Source: Pseudomonas sp. GL-B-19 (GTDB taxonomy: Bacteria; Pseudomonadota; Gammaproteobacteria; Pseudomonadales; Pseudomonadaceae). From it: a DNA stretch of 64,000 nt. The position numbers were made by a program, and so were the translations under genes. The first letter of the stretch is position 1, and every line of letters begins with the position of its first letter. The notes below the pieces were generated by a model. The model had not been told where the DNA came from. It worked only from the letters and a program-made list of their open reading frames with translations, and did no database searches. Positions 28,101 through 33,959 of this stretch are shown here, piece by piece. Location: NCBI RefSeq assembly GCF_019956415.1, contig NZ_JAHBDK010000033.1, positions 1-64,000 on the forward strand. The letters are read 5' to 3'.

Positions 28101-29943
28101 CGCCAATGGCGTGCTGGAGGAGGTGTTCTCGGCGCCGACCGCACCGATCACGGCGGCCGGTACCGGCACCGTCAATGTCCTACCGGTTGGAACGGTGCTG
28201 ATCAGCGATACGACCCCGACGCCAGGCTCGGCCTTGACCGCCACAGATGCGTTCACCGACGCCAACGGGACCACGACCTCGGTGATTACCCATCAGTGGC
28301 AGGTGGGAAGCGGTGCGATTTTTGCTGACATCGCCGGCGCGACGGGCACGACCTTCACGCCCGACCCGACGCAGACCGGTCAGCAACTGCGTGTCGTCGC
28401 GAGTTACACCGATGACCTCGGCACACTTGAGCGAGTCACCTCTGCTGCAACGACATTGGTCGGTGATCTGTTTGTCGGTACCGCGGGTGTCGACATATGG
28501 ACCGGCACGATAGGCGACGACTTGGCCAGCGGAGGTGATGGCAACGACATCCTGAACGGCTTGGGCGGCAACGACATCCTCAATGGTGACGCGGGCAATG
28601 ACATTCTCATCGGGGGTACGGGTGCCGATACCATGGCCGGCGGTGTTGGCGACGATGTCTACGAAGTCACCGACCTTGGGGACGTGGTGACCGAGCTCGC
28701 CGGTGCCGGCAACGACACGGTCTGGACCTCGCTCGGGAGCTACACCCTGAGTGCCAACGTCGAGAATCTGTTTTTCGGCGGCAGCGGCAACTTTGTGGGC
28801 ATCGGCAACGAGCTCGACAACACGCTCGTAGGCGGTGCGGGTAACGACGTCCTCATCGGTGGCGCAGGTGCCGACACGATGGCTGGCGGTGTCGGCAACG
28901 ATGTCTATGAAGTCACCGACCTTGGGGACGGGGTGAACGAGCTCGCCGGTGCCGGCACTGACACGGTCTGGACTTCGCTCGCGAGCTACACCCTGGGTGC
29001 CAACGTCGACAATCTGTTTTTCGGCGGCAGCGGCAACTTTGCGGGCAGCGGCAACGAGCTCGACAACACGATCGTGGGCGGTGCGGGTAACGACTCCCTG
29101 GTCGGCGGCGCAGGTAACGACGTCATCCTCGGTGGCGCAGGTGTCGACACGATGGTCGGCGGTGTCGGCAGCGATGTCTATGAAGTCACCGACCTTGGGG
29201 ACGTGGTGAGCGAACTCGCCGGTGCCGGCAGCGACACGGTCTGGACCTCGCTCGCGAGCTACACGCTGGGTGCCAACGTCGAAAATCTGTTTTTCGGTGG
29301 CAGCGGCAACTTTGCGGGCACCGGCAACGAGCTCGACAACGCGATCGTGGGCGGTGCGGGTAACGACGTCCTCATCGGCGGCGCAGGTAACGACCTCATC
29401 CTCGGTGGCGCAGGTGCCGACACGATGGTCGGTGGCGTCGGCAGCGATACCTACGAAGTCACCGACCCTGGGGACGTGGTGAACGAGCTCGCCGGCGCAG
29501 ACACGGATACGGTCTGGACCTCGCTCGCGAGCTACACCCTGGGTGCCAACGTCGACAATCTGTTTTTCGGCGGCAGCGGCAACTTTGCGGGCAGCGGCAA
29601 CGAGCTCGCCAACGCGATCGTGGGTGGTGCGGGTAATGACGTTCTCATCGGCGGTGGCGGTAACGACCTGATGAATGGCGGCTTCGCCGGCAACGATACT
29701 TTCGTGTTTGCTGCCGCAGGTTTCGGCAACGATACGATCCTGAACTTCGGAGCCAATCCGGGCGGCGCGCAGGACTTGATCGATATCACGGGGCTGGGGA
29801 TCAGCAGCGCGACGTTCGCTGCCAACGTGACCATAACGGCTGACGGGGCGGACACGGTGGTTGCGATCGGGGCGGACACCATCCACCTTGTGGGTGTCAG
29901 CAGTGCGACCGTTGATCAGACGGACTTCAATCTGGTGGGATAA
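19153..29943 (+). CDS. Giant secreted RTX protein with two animal-type haem peroxidase modules (MopA-like)
   Basis: A 3596-residue protein with an internal duplication: module 1 spans roughly residues 1-1500, module 2 roughly 1527-3000. Each has a full animal-haem-peroxidase signature. The distal His lies in GQFFDHGLD (His183, His1699), the distal Arg in EHNRLV (Arg454, Arg1975) and the proximal His in FGHSML (His560, His2080); NLARGRDTG is also present. Each peroxidase domain is followed by RTX nonapeptides (near residues 943-1016 and 2443-2513) and an Ig-like segment. A C-terminal block of four long repeats with more RTX motifs ends in a typical type I secretion signal region. There is no Sec signal. 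Related enzymes (MopA) are linked to Mn(II) oxidation in Pseudomonas putida GB-1 and alphaproteobacteria. GAGGAAACAGCC precedes the ATG. No secretion genes are adjacent. Confidence 0.9.
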   Translation: MASFIKSDLEFILEQIFIAERHAAGASLAEMLPNVEVPFGLRTVSGFDNNLANPQFGAADNFFPRMTTPVFNTAQVQPAGFFGPADPGGTTPTSYLQTSGAVFDSQPRTISNLIVDQTANNPAAVAAAAANPDSQVVTSPGLDGLFGTADDVSVFQIPNITPDAGLTAPFNAWMTFFGQFFDHGLDLVTKGGSGTVFIALQPDDPLFVPGSPTNFMVLTRATNLPGADGILGTADDIHEQQNTTSPFVDQNQTYSSHPSHQVFLRAYELNAAGDPVATGKLITNRDLGADGHFGTADDVEIGGMATWKVVKAQAHDLLGINLTDADFDNVPLLATDDYGNFIKGPNGLPQVVMMGADGIAGTADDVLVEGNLAAPISLTNAVRTGHQFLIDIAHSADPTGGLTPDADTVIGGLGAPGTYDNELLDAHYIAGDGRVNENIGLTTVHSIFHSEHNRLVDDTKATVLASADLDFLNKWLMPDAQLTALPVTPTDIAALHWNGERLFQAAKFGTEMQYQHLVFEEFARTIQPQVDVFLAPMGNDTTIDPSIVAEFAHTVFRFGHSMLVETVDRFDPNFNVVGDGNPTEPGNQQTGLIAAFLNPLSFAGSGPTPEQAAGAIVRGLTRQVGNEIDEFVTDAVRNNLVGLPLDLAALNLARGRDTGIPSLNAARREFYHMTGDSQLTPYTSWADFVQHMKHPESLINFIAAYGTHSTITGATTMAEKRAAAADLVLGSATAPADRLDFLHSTGAWASNAGADGILNTADDVTITGLDNVDYWIGGLAEEKMPFGGLLGSSFNFVFETQLENLQNGDRFYYLARTAGLNFGTELENNSFANLVMLNSDATHLSANIFLTPAFTLETDPTRQFNASVVAGPDGILVDNPLTPVNEAADNLPANADPFGPSVHPIGSPRIDHFTPLVIRDNPDTVGPDTNYLHYTGGDTVVLGGTAGDDILIAGDSDDDTVYGDAGNDRLDGGYGNDNVFGGAGDDIITDIGGSDTLRGEDGNDVIQAGNSTLGLNNLVFGGAGKDFIITTEDITMTFAGAGDDFILGAKVNLAPTGNEGDDWIEGGTQDGAPGDNMSPTLSDDVPGNDIFIGTGGFDEMIGEGGDDTFVASDAQDKMDGMSGFDWTTYKNDKYGVTVDMVVPFFSPYHAVPDAAGNIVGAVAQSPDSVYDRFAEVEGLSGSAFADFLRGDEQNAAIIANITARGSILTNFDLVSGLRAFVGSAGFGADGIGGTADDQFGAGNIILGGDGSDIIEGRGGSDLIDGDSWLNVRISVRQNVDGTGPEIATFDSMTPMIPLMLNGTYNPGQLVAVREILPGVGGFDTVNFMGPLANYTVTVNDNGTPVNFADDIVTVTDNVGKEETDRLTHIERLQFSDQSMVLVPGLNAEPVGALTVDNTAPTVGQTLTVSAAGITDGDNAGGAIHNSISYIWQFEATPGSGVFEDIILGPGRIGIGFTRADAPTLTVTSDLAGLAVRVKAFYADDHGVTEQVFSAPTTAVVAAAPAPAPAPSLIDPQTSAPSNGVRYTQSDLAFILDQIKIAEHHAAGENLVSLLPNVRVPYGLRTVEGTDNNLLHPEFGAADNVFPRLTTPDFRTADAGTSYTQTSGLVNDSQPRTISNLIVDQTANNPAAVAATFDPGLDGILGTADDVLKVGAQVVTGTRTDGTTFQTFFDPNVSPDAGLTAPFNQWMTFFGQFFDHGLDLVTKGGSGTVFIPLQPDDPLFVPGSPTNFMVLTRATNQPGPDGILGTADDIHENTNTTSPFVDQNQTYSSHPSHQVFLRAYELNAAGDPVATGKLIENRDLGADGVFGTADDVGIGGMATWKVVKAQAHDLLGINLTDADFNNVPLLATDAYGNFIKGPNGFPQVVMLGPDGIAGTADDVLVEGNPAAPISLVNAARTGHAFLNDIAHTAVPVDDQTGAALLPDADNIIGGTPAPGFYDNELLDAHYIAGDGRVNENIGLTTVHSIFHHEHNRLVDHTMAVVLATAASGDVSFLNEWLLTPVTAVPADTSTLDWNGERLFQTAKFGTEMQYQHLVFEEFARTIQPMVDPFFAPGQVYDTAIDPSIVAEFAHTVYRFGHSMLLEQVDRLDPNFASSDIGLIQAFLNPLEFAGSGPTPEQAAGAIVRGVTRQVGNEIDEFVTEALRNNLLGLPLDLPAINLARGRDTGVPSLNAARREFYAPTGDAELKPYTSWADFVQHIKHPESLINFIAAYGTHSSITDALTLADKRAAASLIVLGGAGAPADRIDFLNSTGAWTSTAGTDGILHTADDVTITGLDNVDFWVGGLAEEKMPFGGMLGSTFNFVFENQMEKLQDGDRFYYLERTASMDFGAELENNTFSALVMANTDATHLSARVFLTPAYTLEVNQANQYNPSVIAGPDGIVGTVDDLPANADPFGPSDHPIGSPRTDFLTPLVIRDNPATPGPDSNYLHYTGADTVVLGGTPGNDILIAGDSDDDTVYGDAGNDRIDGGYGNDQLFGGTGDDIITDMGGDDVIHGEDGNDVIQGGNGLNLILGQAGQDFIVTGEDAADTSGGLGNDFILGSKANEFARGGEGDDWIQGGSADGVAGDNFDPFGNDPINGNDVFMGDGGPDNFDGEGGDDIMIGSPSEADRFIGFSGYDWATFKDDPAGVTIGLNSRLRFFDQPAVPGSTASILARLDLVEGLSGSAHADFLSGDDSTADLLAIAGAKGSVLTNFDLISGLRDFVGSAGNGADGIAGTADDKFDGGNIVLGGAGSDVIEGRGGDDLIDGDKWLNVRISVRQNIDGTGPEIASFDSMTPLVPLMLNGTYNPGQLQIVREILTAAGPDFDTALYSGNFADYTVVENVNGTVTVTDSVAGRDGIDTLSNIERLQFSDQAIVLGGLNSAPVGSLRIDDPTPAVGQTLTVSAADITDADNTATGGAITGPISIFWQFEARPGSGVFEDITFFAAGEVARAEGTTVTVGSELRIAPPATLIGAVPAIPELVVPTGLALRVRAVYKDANGVLEEVFSAPTAPITAAGTGTVNVLPVGTVLISDTTPTPGSALTATDAFTDANGTTTSVITHQWQVGSGAIFADIAGATGTTFTPDPTQTGQQLRVVASYTDDLGTLERVTSAATTLVGDLFVGTAGVDIWTGTIGDDLASGGDGNDILNGLGGNDILNGDAGNDILIGGTGADTMAGGVGDDVYEVTDLGDVVTELAGAGNDTVWTSLGSYTLSANVENLFFGGSGNFVGIGNELDNTLVGGAGNDVLIGGAGADTMAGGVGNDVYEVTDLGDGVNELAGAGTDTVWTSLASYTLGANVDNLFFGGSGNFAGSGNELDNTIVGGAGNDSLVGGAGNDVILGGAGVDTMVGGVGSDVYEVTDLGDVVSELAGAGSDTVWTSLASYTLGANVENLFFGGSGNFAGTGNELDNAIVGGAGNDVLIGGAGNDLILGGAGADTMVGGVGSDTYEVTDPGDVVNELAGADTDTVWTSLASYTLGANVDNLFFGGSGNFAGSGNELANAIVGGAGNDVLIGGGGNDLMNGGFAGNDTFVFAAAGFGNDTILNFGANPGGAQDLIDITGLGISSATFAANVTITADGADTVVAIGADTIHLVGVSSATVDQTDFNLVG
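21979..22199 (+). repeat. RTX nonapeptide cluster 1
   Basis: Encodes consecutive GGxGxDxUx-type units (for example GDAGNDRLDGGYGNDNVFG) after the first peroxidase domain. Such beta-roll repeats fold on binding calcium outside the cell. Confidence 0.85.
26479..26690 (+). repeat. RTX nonapeptide cluster 2
   Basis: The counterpart of cluster 1 after the second peroxidase domain, with nearly the same sequence (GDAGNDRIDGGYGNDQLFG). It supports an internal duplication of the whole module. Confidence 0.85.
28621..29650 (+). repeat. Four tandem 246-273-bp coding repeats in the RTX tail
   Basis: Units start at about 28621, 28867, 29140 and 29413. Each encodes DTMxGGVGxDVYEVTDLGD, then DTVWTSLASYTLGAN and a GNELDN...GGAGND beta-roll segment. 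Unit 1 is 82 residues long and units 2 and 3 are 91 residues; the difference is one extra nonapeptide. Near identity at the DNA level points to recent amplification. Confidence 0.88.
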
Positions 29944-29982
29944 GGAGGCCTTTTCGACAAAGTTGAGCTCAAAGCAATTTGA

Positions 29983-30012
29983 GGTGTGTGGCGGTTGCCA
30001 CACACCTTTTTT
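29983..30012 (+). terminator. Terminator of the peroxidase gene
   Basis: A perfect 10-bp stem GGTGTGTGGC/GCCACACACC with a GGTT loop is followed by six T. It lies 40 bp after the peroxidase stop. Confidence 0.92.
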
Positions 30013-30122
30013 GTGCGCCTGGCAGGGCGCACTCACTCGGAGGTGCAGTCCATGTTTGTGCCCGTTGAAAGTGTAGTGCTCGATAAAAGTCTAATAATTT
30101 CAAAGAGTTAAAGCTTGGATTG

Positions 30123-30203
30123 GAGTCTCGTTTCCCGCTCCATATTTAACGAAAACGCCGCTCGGCAATGAGCGGCGTTTTTGTTTGCGCATATAAAACC
30201 AAA
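30123..30203. repeat. Right direct repeat (attR-like) with tRNA-Gly 3' fragment
   Basis: Bases 30123-30142 repeat the last 20 nt of tRNA-Gly including CCA, without the rest of a tRNA. The following bases repeat the tRNA terminator (stem at about 30151-30182). The match to 15382-15462 has three mismatches. It ends at the 3' end of the AraC-type gene, which probably lay next to the tRNA cluster before insertion. Confidence 0.85.
30152..30186. terminator. Duplicate of the tRNA terminator
   Basis: The stem AACGCCGCTC/GAGCGGCGTT with loop GGCAAT and a T run. On the minus strand it can terminate the AraC-type regulator gene whose stop is at 30204. Confidence 0.8.
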
Positions 30204-31073
30204 TCAAGCGCCGAGGCTTTGTACCAGGCTTTCGAGCGCTTCAGTGGTTTTCTCGTCCAGCACCAGTTGCGCAGTTGCAGCCGCTCTGAGTTGGCGTGCC
30301 AAGCGGTATTCGCTGGGTGTGCAGTTTGCAAACTGCTTGAAGGCCCGAGCGAAGTAGGAAGGATCCTTGAAGCCGGACTCATAGCCGATGCTGGTAATAG
30401 GCATCTGGCTGTTGTCGAGCAGTTCTTTGGCGAAGTTCATGCGCTTGTTCAAGATGTAATCCGTGAAGCCAAGTCCATTGGCTTCCTTGAACAGGCGGCT
30501 GAAGCGAAATGACGTCATGCCGCAGCGCTGCGCCAAAACCCTCTGATCGATGCTGTCTCGAAAGTGCTGTTCGATGTACAGCATGATGCTGTTCAGCGCC
30601 TGGTGTTTTTGGTGTCCTGAGGTCAACCGGATGCTGTCCGGCAGGGTAGGGGAGTGGTCGATCTGCGATGACTTGCCCTGGCCGTTGGCATTTCGGCGCA
30701 GTTCGCAGAGCTGCACCACCGCCGTCAAGTAACGCTTCTTCTCCGCGGCCGAGAGCGGAAGCACCATGTATTCCCAGACGCTGGAGCGCATGGCCCATAC
30801 AGCCAGTTCCTCTGAGTGCTGCACGGTGAACATGGTGATCGGGATGGTGGGGGTGGTGCGTTTGATCTCCAGCAGTAGCCTTAAACCCGAAGTATCAGGG
30901 CGATCAAAATGGATGCAGATCATGTCTGCCTGTTCCCTGATGGGCAACACGGAGTTTTTCGCCAATTTGCAGTCGCAGGTATCCTCAAACTGCGCGATGA
31001 GTTCCCGGGTGGACCGATCATGAGTCAGATCGAACCATAGGAGCGATGGCCTTCTGTTGAAATTGGACGTCAT
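30204..31073 (-). CDS. AraC-family regulator with degenerate receiver-like N-terminal domain
   Basis: A 289-residue protein. The N-terminal ~125 residues have an alternating pattern like a response-regulator receiver (LLWFDLTHD, MICIHFDRPDTSG, ITMFTVQHS, YMVLPLS). They lack the usual N-terminal acidic pair and have Leu where the conserved Lys precedes Pro. The C-terminal ~100 residues are a standard AraC/XylS double HTH (QRVLAQRCGMTSFRFSRLFKEA and ITSIGYESGFKDPSYFARAFK). It is transcribed divergently from the first Flp pilin gene across a 420-bp region, so it is the likely regulator of the pilus locus. It is probably controlled by something other than phosphorylation. Confidence 0.85.
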   Translation of the reverse strand: MTSNFNRRPSLLWFDLTHDRSTRELIAQFEDTCDCKLAKNSVLPIREQADMICIHFDRPDTSGLRLLLEIKRTTPTIPITMFTVQHSEELAVWAMRSSVWEYMVLPLSAAEKKRYLTAVVQLCELRRNANGQGKSSQIDHSPTLPDSIRLTSGHQKHQALNSIMLYIEQHFRDSIDQRVLAQRCGMTSFRFSRLFKEANGLGFTDYILNKRMNFAKELLDNSQMPITSIGYESGFKDPSYFARAFKQFANCTPSEYRLARQLRAAATAQLVLDEKTTEALESLVQSLGA

Positions 31074-31170
31074 GTTTTTACTCTAGAGTTCTTAATGCCT
31101 CTCTTCGCTACGCAGTATTACCAATGTGCCATTACTTTGCAGATTTAATCGCGATAAGAAAAACTATTAT

Positions 31171-31197
31171 TCGTTCTATTCGTTCTATTAGTTCTAT
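31171..31197. promoter_or_regulatory. Three tandem 9-bp direct repeats upstream of flp
   Basis: TCGTTCTAT, TCGTTCTAT and TAGTTCTAT follow each other without spacing in the AT-rich part of the divergent region between the AraC-type gene and the pilin gene. Iterons spaced by about one helical turn are typical of AraC-family binding sites. The rest of the 31074-31493 gap shows no gene. Confidence 0.45.
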
Positions 31198-31493
31198 GTG
31201 TTGCTTGGAAGGCTGCGCTGGGCGAGTGTTTGTTGGTGTGTTGTCGACGAACCCGGGTTTTACCGCTTGTCGCTTGTGAATCAATGACAATTGCCTTTGC
31301 GTTTCAATGCCTTGTTTACCTCCTCCCGTTACCTCTGCAAAGGCCCGCGCCCCGTCTTTGGCCGTCCCGCAAAAAAATCCTAACGATGTGCAAAATCCTC
31401 CTAACGCCTATGCCTGCACCCTGACTAGGGTTGCATCAGGCAGCGCAGAAAGTACTGCCTCCGGAAAAACAACATTCGAGTGAGGTGGGCAAA

Positions 31494-31694
31494 ATGATCA
31501 TGCAAACAATCAAGGCTTCGGTACTGAAGTTCATCAAAGACGAAGATGGTCTGACCATTGTGGAATACGCGGTGGCGGGTGGGTTGATTACGGTAGGTGT
31601 TGTCGTGGCGTTCACTACCCTTGGATCAAATGTGAATCTCCAAATCAAGGGGCTGTGCAATGCCGTTAAAGCTAATGGCGGTACAGCTTGCTAA
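31494..31694 (+). CDS. flp: Flp-type IVb pilin, copy 1
   Basis: A 66-residue prepilin. After a short basic leader (about 20 residues) comes the cleavage site G/LTIVEYAVAGG with Glu at +5 and Tyr at +6, the Flp hallmark. A hydrophobic helix (GLITVGVVVAFTTLG) and a short tail with two Cys follow. GAGGT before ATG 31494 fixes the start; in-frame codons further upstream are not pilin-like. It is the major subunit candidate of the Tad pilus encoded downstream. It differs from copy 2 by only three residues. Confidence 0.93.
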   Translation: MIMQTIKASVLKFIKDEDGLTIVEYAVAGGLITVGVVVAFTTLGSNVNLQIKGLCNAVKANGGTAC

Positions 31695-31724
31695 TAACGA
31701 TGACTCCCGCCAGGGGACGGGGCG

Positions 31725-31739
31725 ATGTCCATCGAGTAG
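31725..31739 (+). pseudogene. Remnant of a prepilin peptidase start left by the flp duplication
   Basis: After copy 1 of flp the sequence continues as it does after copy 2. It reaches an ATG-TCC-ATC-GAG-TAG that matches the first codons of the peptidase gene at 32083 (Met-Ser-Met-Glu) but stops at once. The duplicated unit therefore included the beginning of the peptidase gene. Confidence 0.6.
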
Positions 31740-31850
31740 TTCGTGCCTCTATTTTGCTGTTAGGGCTGCCGGACATTCTTCTAAATGGGCTTCGCATCGT
31801 CTCTGCCGATGAACATTTTGAGCAGTATGGCCGCTAGAGAGGTGAGCAAA

Positions 31851-32051
31851 ATGATCATGCAAACAATCCAGGCTTCGGTACTGAAGTTCATCAAAGATGA
31901 GGATGGCCTGACCATTGTGGAGTACGCGGTGGCGGGTGGGCTGATTACGGTAGGTGTTGTCGTGGCGTTCACTACCCTTGGATCAAATGTGAATCTCCAA
32001 ATCAAGGCGCTGTGCAATGCCGTTACCGCTAATGGCGGTACAGCTTGCTAA
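31851..32051 (+). CDS. flp: Flp-type IVb pilin, copy 2
   Basis: A 66-residue prepilin, about 95% identical to copy 1 in DNA. Protein changes are K7Q and, in the tail, G to A and K to T (IKALCNAVTANGG). The cleavage motif G/LTIVEYAV is intact. The ribosome site GAGGTGAGCAAA and the start are conserved with copy 1. It lies 31 bp before the peptidase gene and is the copy in the standard flp-fppA position. Confidence 0.93.
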   Translation: MIMQTIQASVLKFIKDEDGLTIVEYAVAGGLITVGVVVAFTTLGSNVNLQIKALCNAVTANGGTAC

Positions 32052-32082
32052 TAACGATGATTCCCGCCAGGGGAGACGCGCC

Positions 32083-32613
32083 ATGTCCATGGAATTGCTG
32101 GTGTCGACAGTTGTACTGCTAGGACTGCTGGGCGTCGCGGTGGTGAGCGATCTGCTTCGCCACCGTATTCCCAACATGCTGGTTCTATTGGGCCTTGCCC
32201 TGGGCTTGGCCGGTCAGACTTATTCAGGCGGTGTCAGCGGATTGGGTGATAGCTTGCTGGGCATCCTGATCTGTTTTGCGCTGTTTCTGCCCATGTATGC
32301 CGTGGGTGGCATGGCCGCTGGCGACGTCAAGTTGATGGCCATGGTCGGCAGTTTTCTTCTGTTCCATTTCGCTTTGTGGGCTGCAATGTTCAGCCTGATT
32401 GCCGGCGGCGTGTGCGGCTTGTTGATCGTGTTGTTTCGCGGTCAATTGTTTCAGACCCTGGGGCGCTATTGGCTGATTTTAAGGGCACGGACTTATCTGG
32501 TACCAACTTCGGATGAAGTAGCCGGCAAGCCTTTTCCTTATTCGATTGCAATATTGATTGGCACTTTGAACAGCGTCTACTGGCAACTCGTTGCCGGTGG
32601 ATTCGGAGGTTAG
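32083..32613 (+). CDS. fppA: Prepilin peptidase (type IVb, A24 family)
   Basis: A 176-residue aspartic protease of the inner membrane, the short form lacking the N-methylase part. The catalytic Asp residues are in SDLLRHRIPN near the N-terminus and in the GxGD-like motif AAGDVKLM in the middle. About five to six hydrophobic segments are visible. It should process the Flp pilins and the TadE/TadG-type pseudopilins. The ATG at 32083 fits the alignment with the remnant behind flp copy 1. Confidence 0.9.
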   Translation: MSMELLVSTVVLLGLLGVAVVSDLLRHRIPNMLVLLGLALGLAGQTYSGGVSGLGDSLLGILICFALFLPMYAVGGMAAGDVKLMAMVGSFLLFHFALWAAMFSLIAGGVCGLLIVLFRGQLFQTLGRYWLILRARTYLVPTSDEVAGKPFPYSIAILIGTLNSVYWQLVAGGFGG

Positions 32614-32615
32614 AC

Positions 32616-33944
32616 ATGCACGTCATCGTCGATAGTCATGCCTACCCCAGCGCTCGGGAAGCGGTGCAACGGCTGGCACCCCAGCCATGCACCATCCGCG
32701 AAACGGGTCTGAGCGACAGTTTTCTCGGCGAGTTGGTGTGCAAGCATTTGCATGACGCCGGTGTGCTGGACATGTCGCGGCTGGTGGAACGCTTGGCGCT
32801 GACCGGCGCTGTACTTGAAGAGGTCCTGGCGTTTCTGCGCAAGGATGGCCGTGTCGAAGTGCTCGGCCAGGTGAGTCAAATGGGCGGGCAGTCGCTGCGT
32901 TATGGCCTGACCGAACGCGGACGCAGTGCCGCCCGCGATGCGTTGTCGCGTAGCGGTTATATAGGCGCAGCACCGTTTCCGGTGAGTACCTACCGGTCCC
33001 TGATCAAACTGCAGACCATTCACCATGGTCGCATCAACGCCGACGATATGCGCAACGCCCTCGCTGGCGTAGTGCTCACGGAGGGGATGCTCGATCAGCT
33101 GGGTGTGGCGCTGAACTCCGGGCGCGCGATCATGATTTATGGCCCCGCGGGTACCGGCAAGACCTATGTCAGCAGTCGGCTGATCCGTCTGTTCGCCGAG
33201 GCCATCTGGGTTCCTCATGCCATTGTCATCAACGAGGCGGTGATCGAGATCTATGACCCGCAGGTGCATCAGCGGCTCGATGACAACGCTCAGCAGAACA
33301 ATCTGATGCTCAACGAAGGGATCGATCGTCGACTGCTGTGCTGCAAACGCCCAATCGTCATCACGGGCGGTGAGTTGAGCATGGAACAGCTGGACGTTCG
33401 CTATGACCCGTTCACCCGTCAATACCAGGCCGCCTTGCAGCTCAAGGCCAGCAATGGCCTGTTCATCATTGATGACATGGGGCGCCAGCGCATGGCACCC
33501 GCCGAGCTGTTTAATCGCTGGATCGTCCCGATGGAAGAGAAACGCGATTTCCTCAACCTGGGCGGCGGTCGGCATTGCGAGTTGCCGTTCGATCTGATTC
33601 TGGTGTTTTCCACCAACCTCAATCCCCTGGAACTGGCTGATGAGGCCTTCCTTCGCCGGATTGGCTACAAGCTGCACTTCGGTTACCTGAAGCCCGAGGA
33701 GTACGAAAAAATCTGGCGTCAGGAAAGCGAGCGTCTGGGCATTTATTACGACCCGCTGCTGGTGCGTTATGTGCTGCAAAGGCTTTATGCAAGTGAAGGC
33801 ATGCCCCTGGTGCCTTGCCATCCCCGCGATCTCCTGAACATGGCACTCGATCGCCAGCGTTATATGGGCGGTTCCGGACCACTGTCACCGAAAGAGCTGG
33901 AATGGGCCTGGCACAACTACTTCGTCCAGCTCGACTTTCTTTGA
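32616..33944 (+). CDS. Winged-helix/AAA+ ATPase of the pilus locus, unknown role
   Basis: A 442-residue protein. Residues about 35-115 look like a winged helix (LVERLALTGAVLEEVLAFL, then a wing-like GRVEVLG...YGLTERG). An AAA+ domain follows with Walker A GPAGTGKT, Walker B LFIIDDMG, a sensor-1-like FSTNLNP and an arginine-finger-like RRIGYK. There is no membrane segment. It begins 2 bp after the peptidase stop behind GGAGGT, so it is part of the tad operon. It is not one of the classical Tad ATPases (TadA, TadZ). I cannot assign a function; a regulatory or assembly-remodelling role is possible. Confidence 0.75.
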   Translation: MHVIVDSHAYPSAREAVQRLAPQPCTIRETGLSDSFLGELVCKHLHDAGVLDMSRLVERLALTGAVLEEVLAFLRKDGRVEVLGQVSQMGGQSLRYGLTERGRSAARDALSRSGYIGAAPFPVSTYRSLIKLQTIHHGRINADDMRNALAGVVLTEGMLDQLGVALNSGRAIMIYGPAGTGKTYVSSRLIRLFAEAIWVPHAIVINEAVIEIYDPQVHQRLDDNAQQNNLMLNEGIDRRLLCCKRPIVITGGELSMEQLDVRYDPFTRQYQAALQLKASNGLFIIDDMGRQRMAPAELFNRWIVPMEEKRDFLNLGGGRHCELPFDLILVFSTNLNPLELADEAFLRRIGYKLHFGYLKPEEYEKIWRQESERLGIYYDPLLVRYVLQRLYASEGMPLVPCHPRDLLNMALDRQRYMGGSGPLSPKELEWAWHNYFVQLDFL

Positions 33945-33959
33945 TACGGAGATACTGAC

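Noticed and set aside
28621..29650. Regular repeats that might suggest a CRISPR array
   Set aside because: Units are 246-273 bp, in frame and encode RTX beta-roll repeats; there are no short repeats with unique spacers and no cas genes.
31431..31493. Upstream in-frame extension of the first Flp pilin
   Set aside because: The ribosome site lies inside the extension directly before ATG 31494, and the second copy has the same start but an unrelated upstream sequence.
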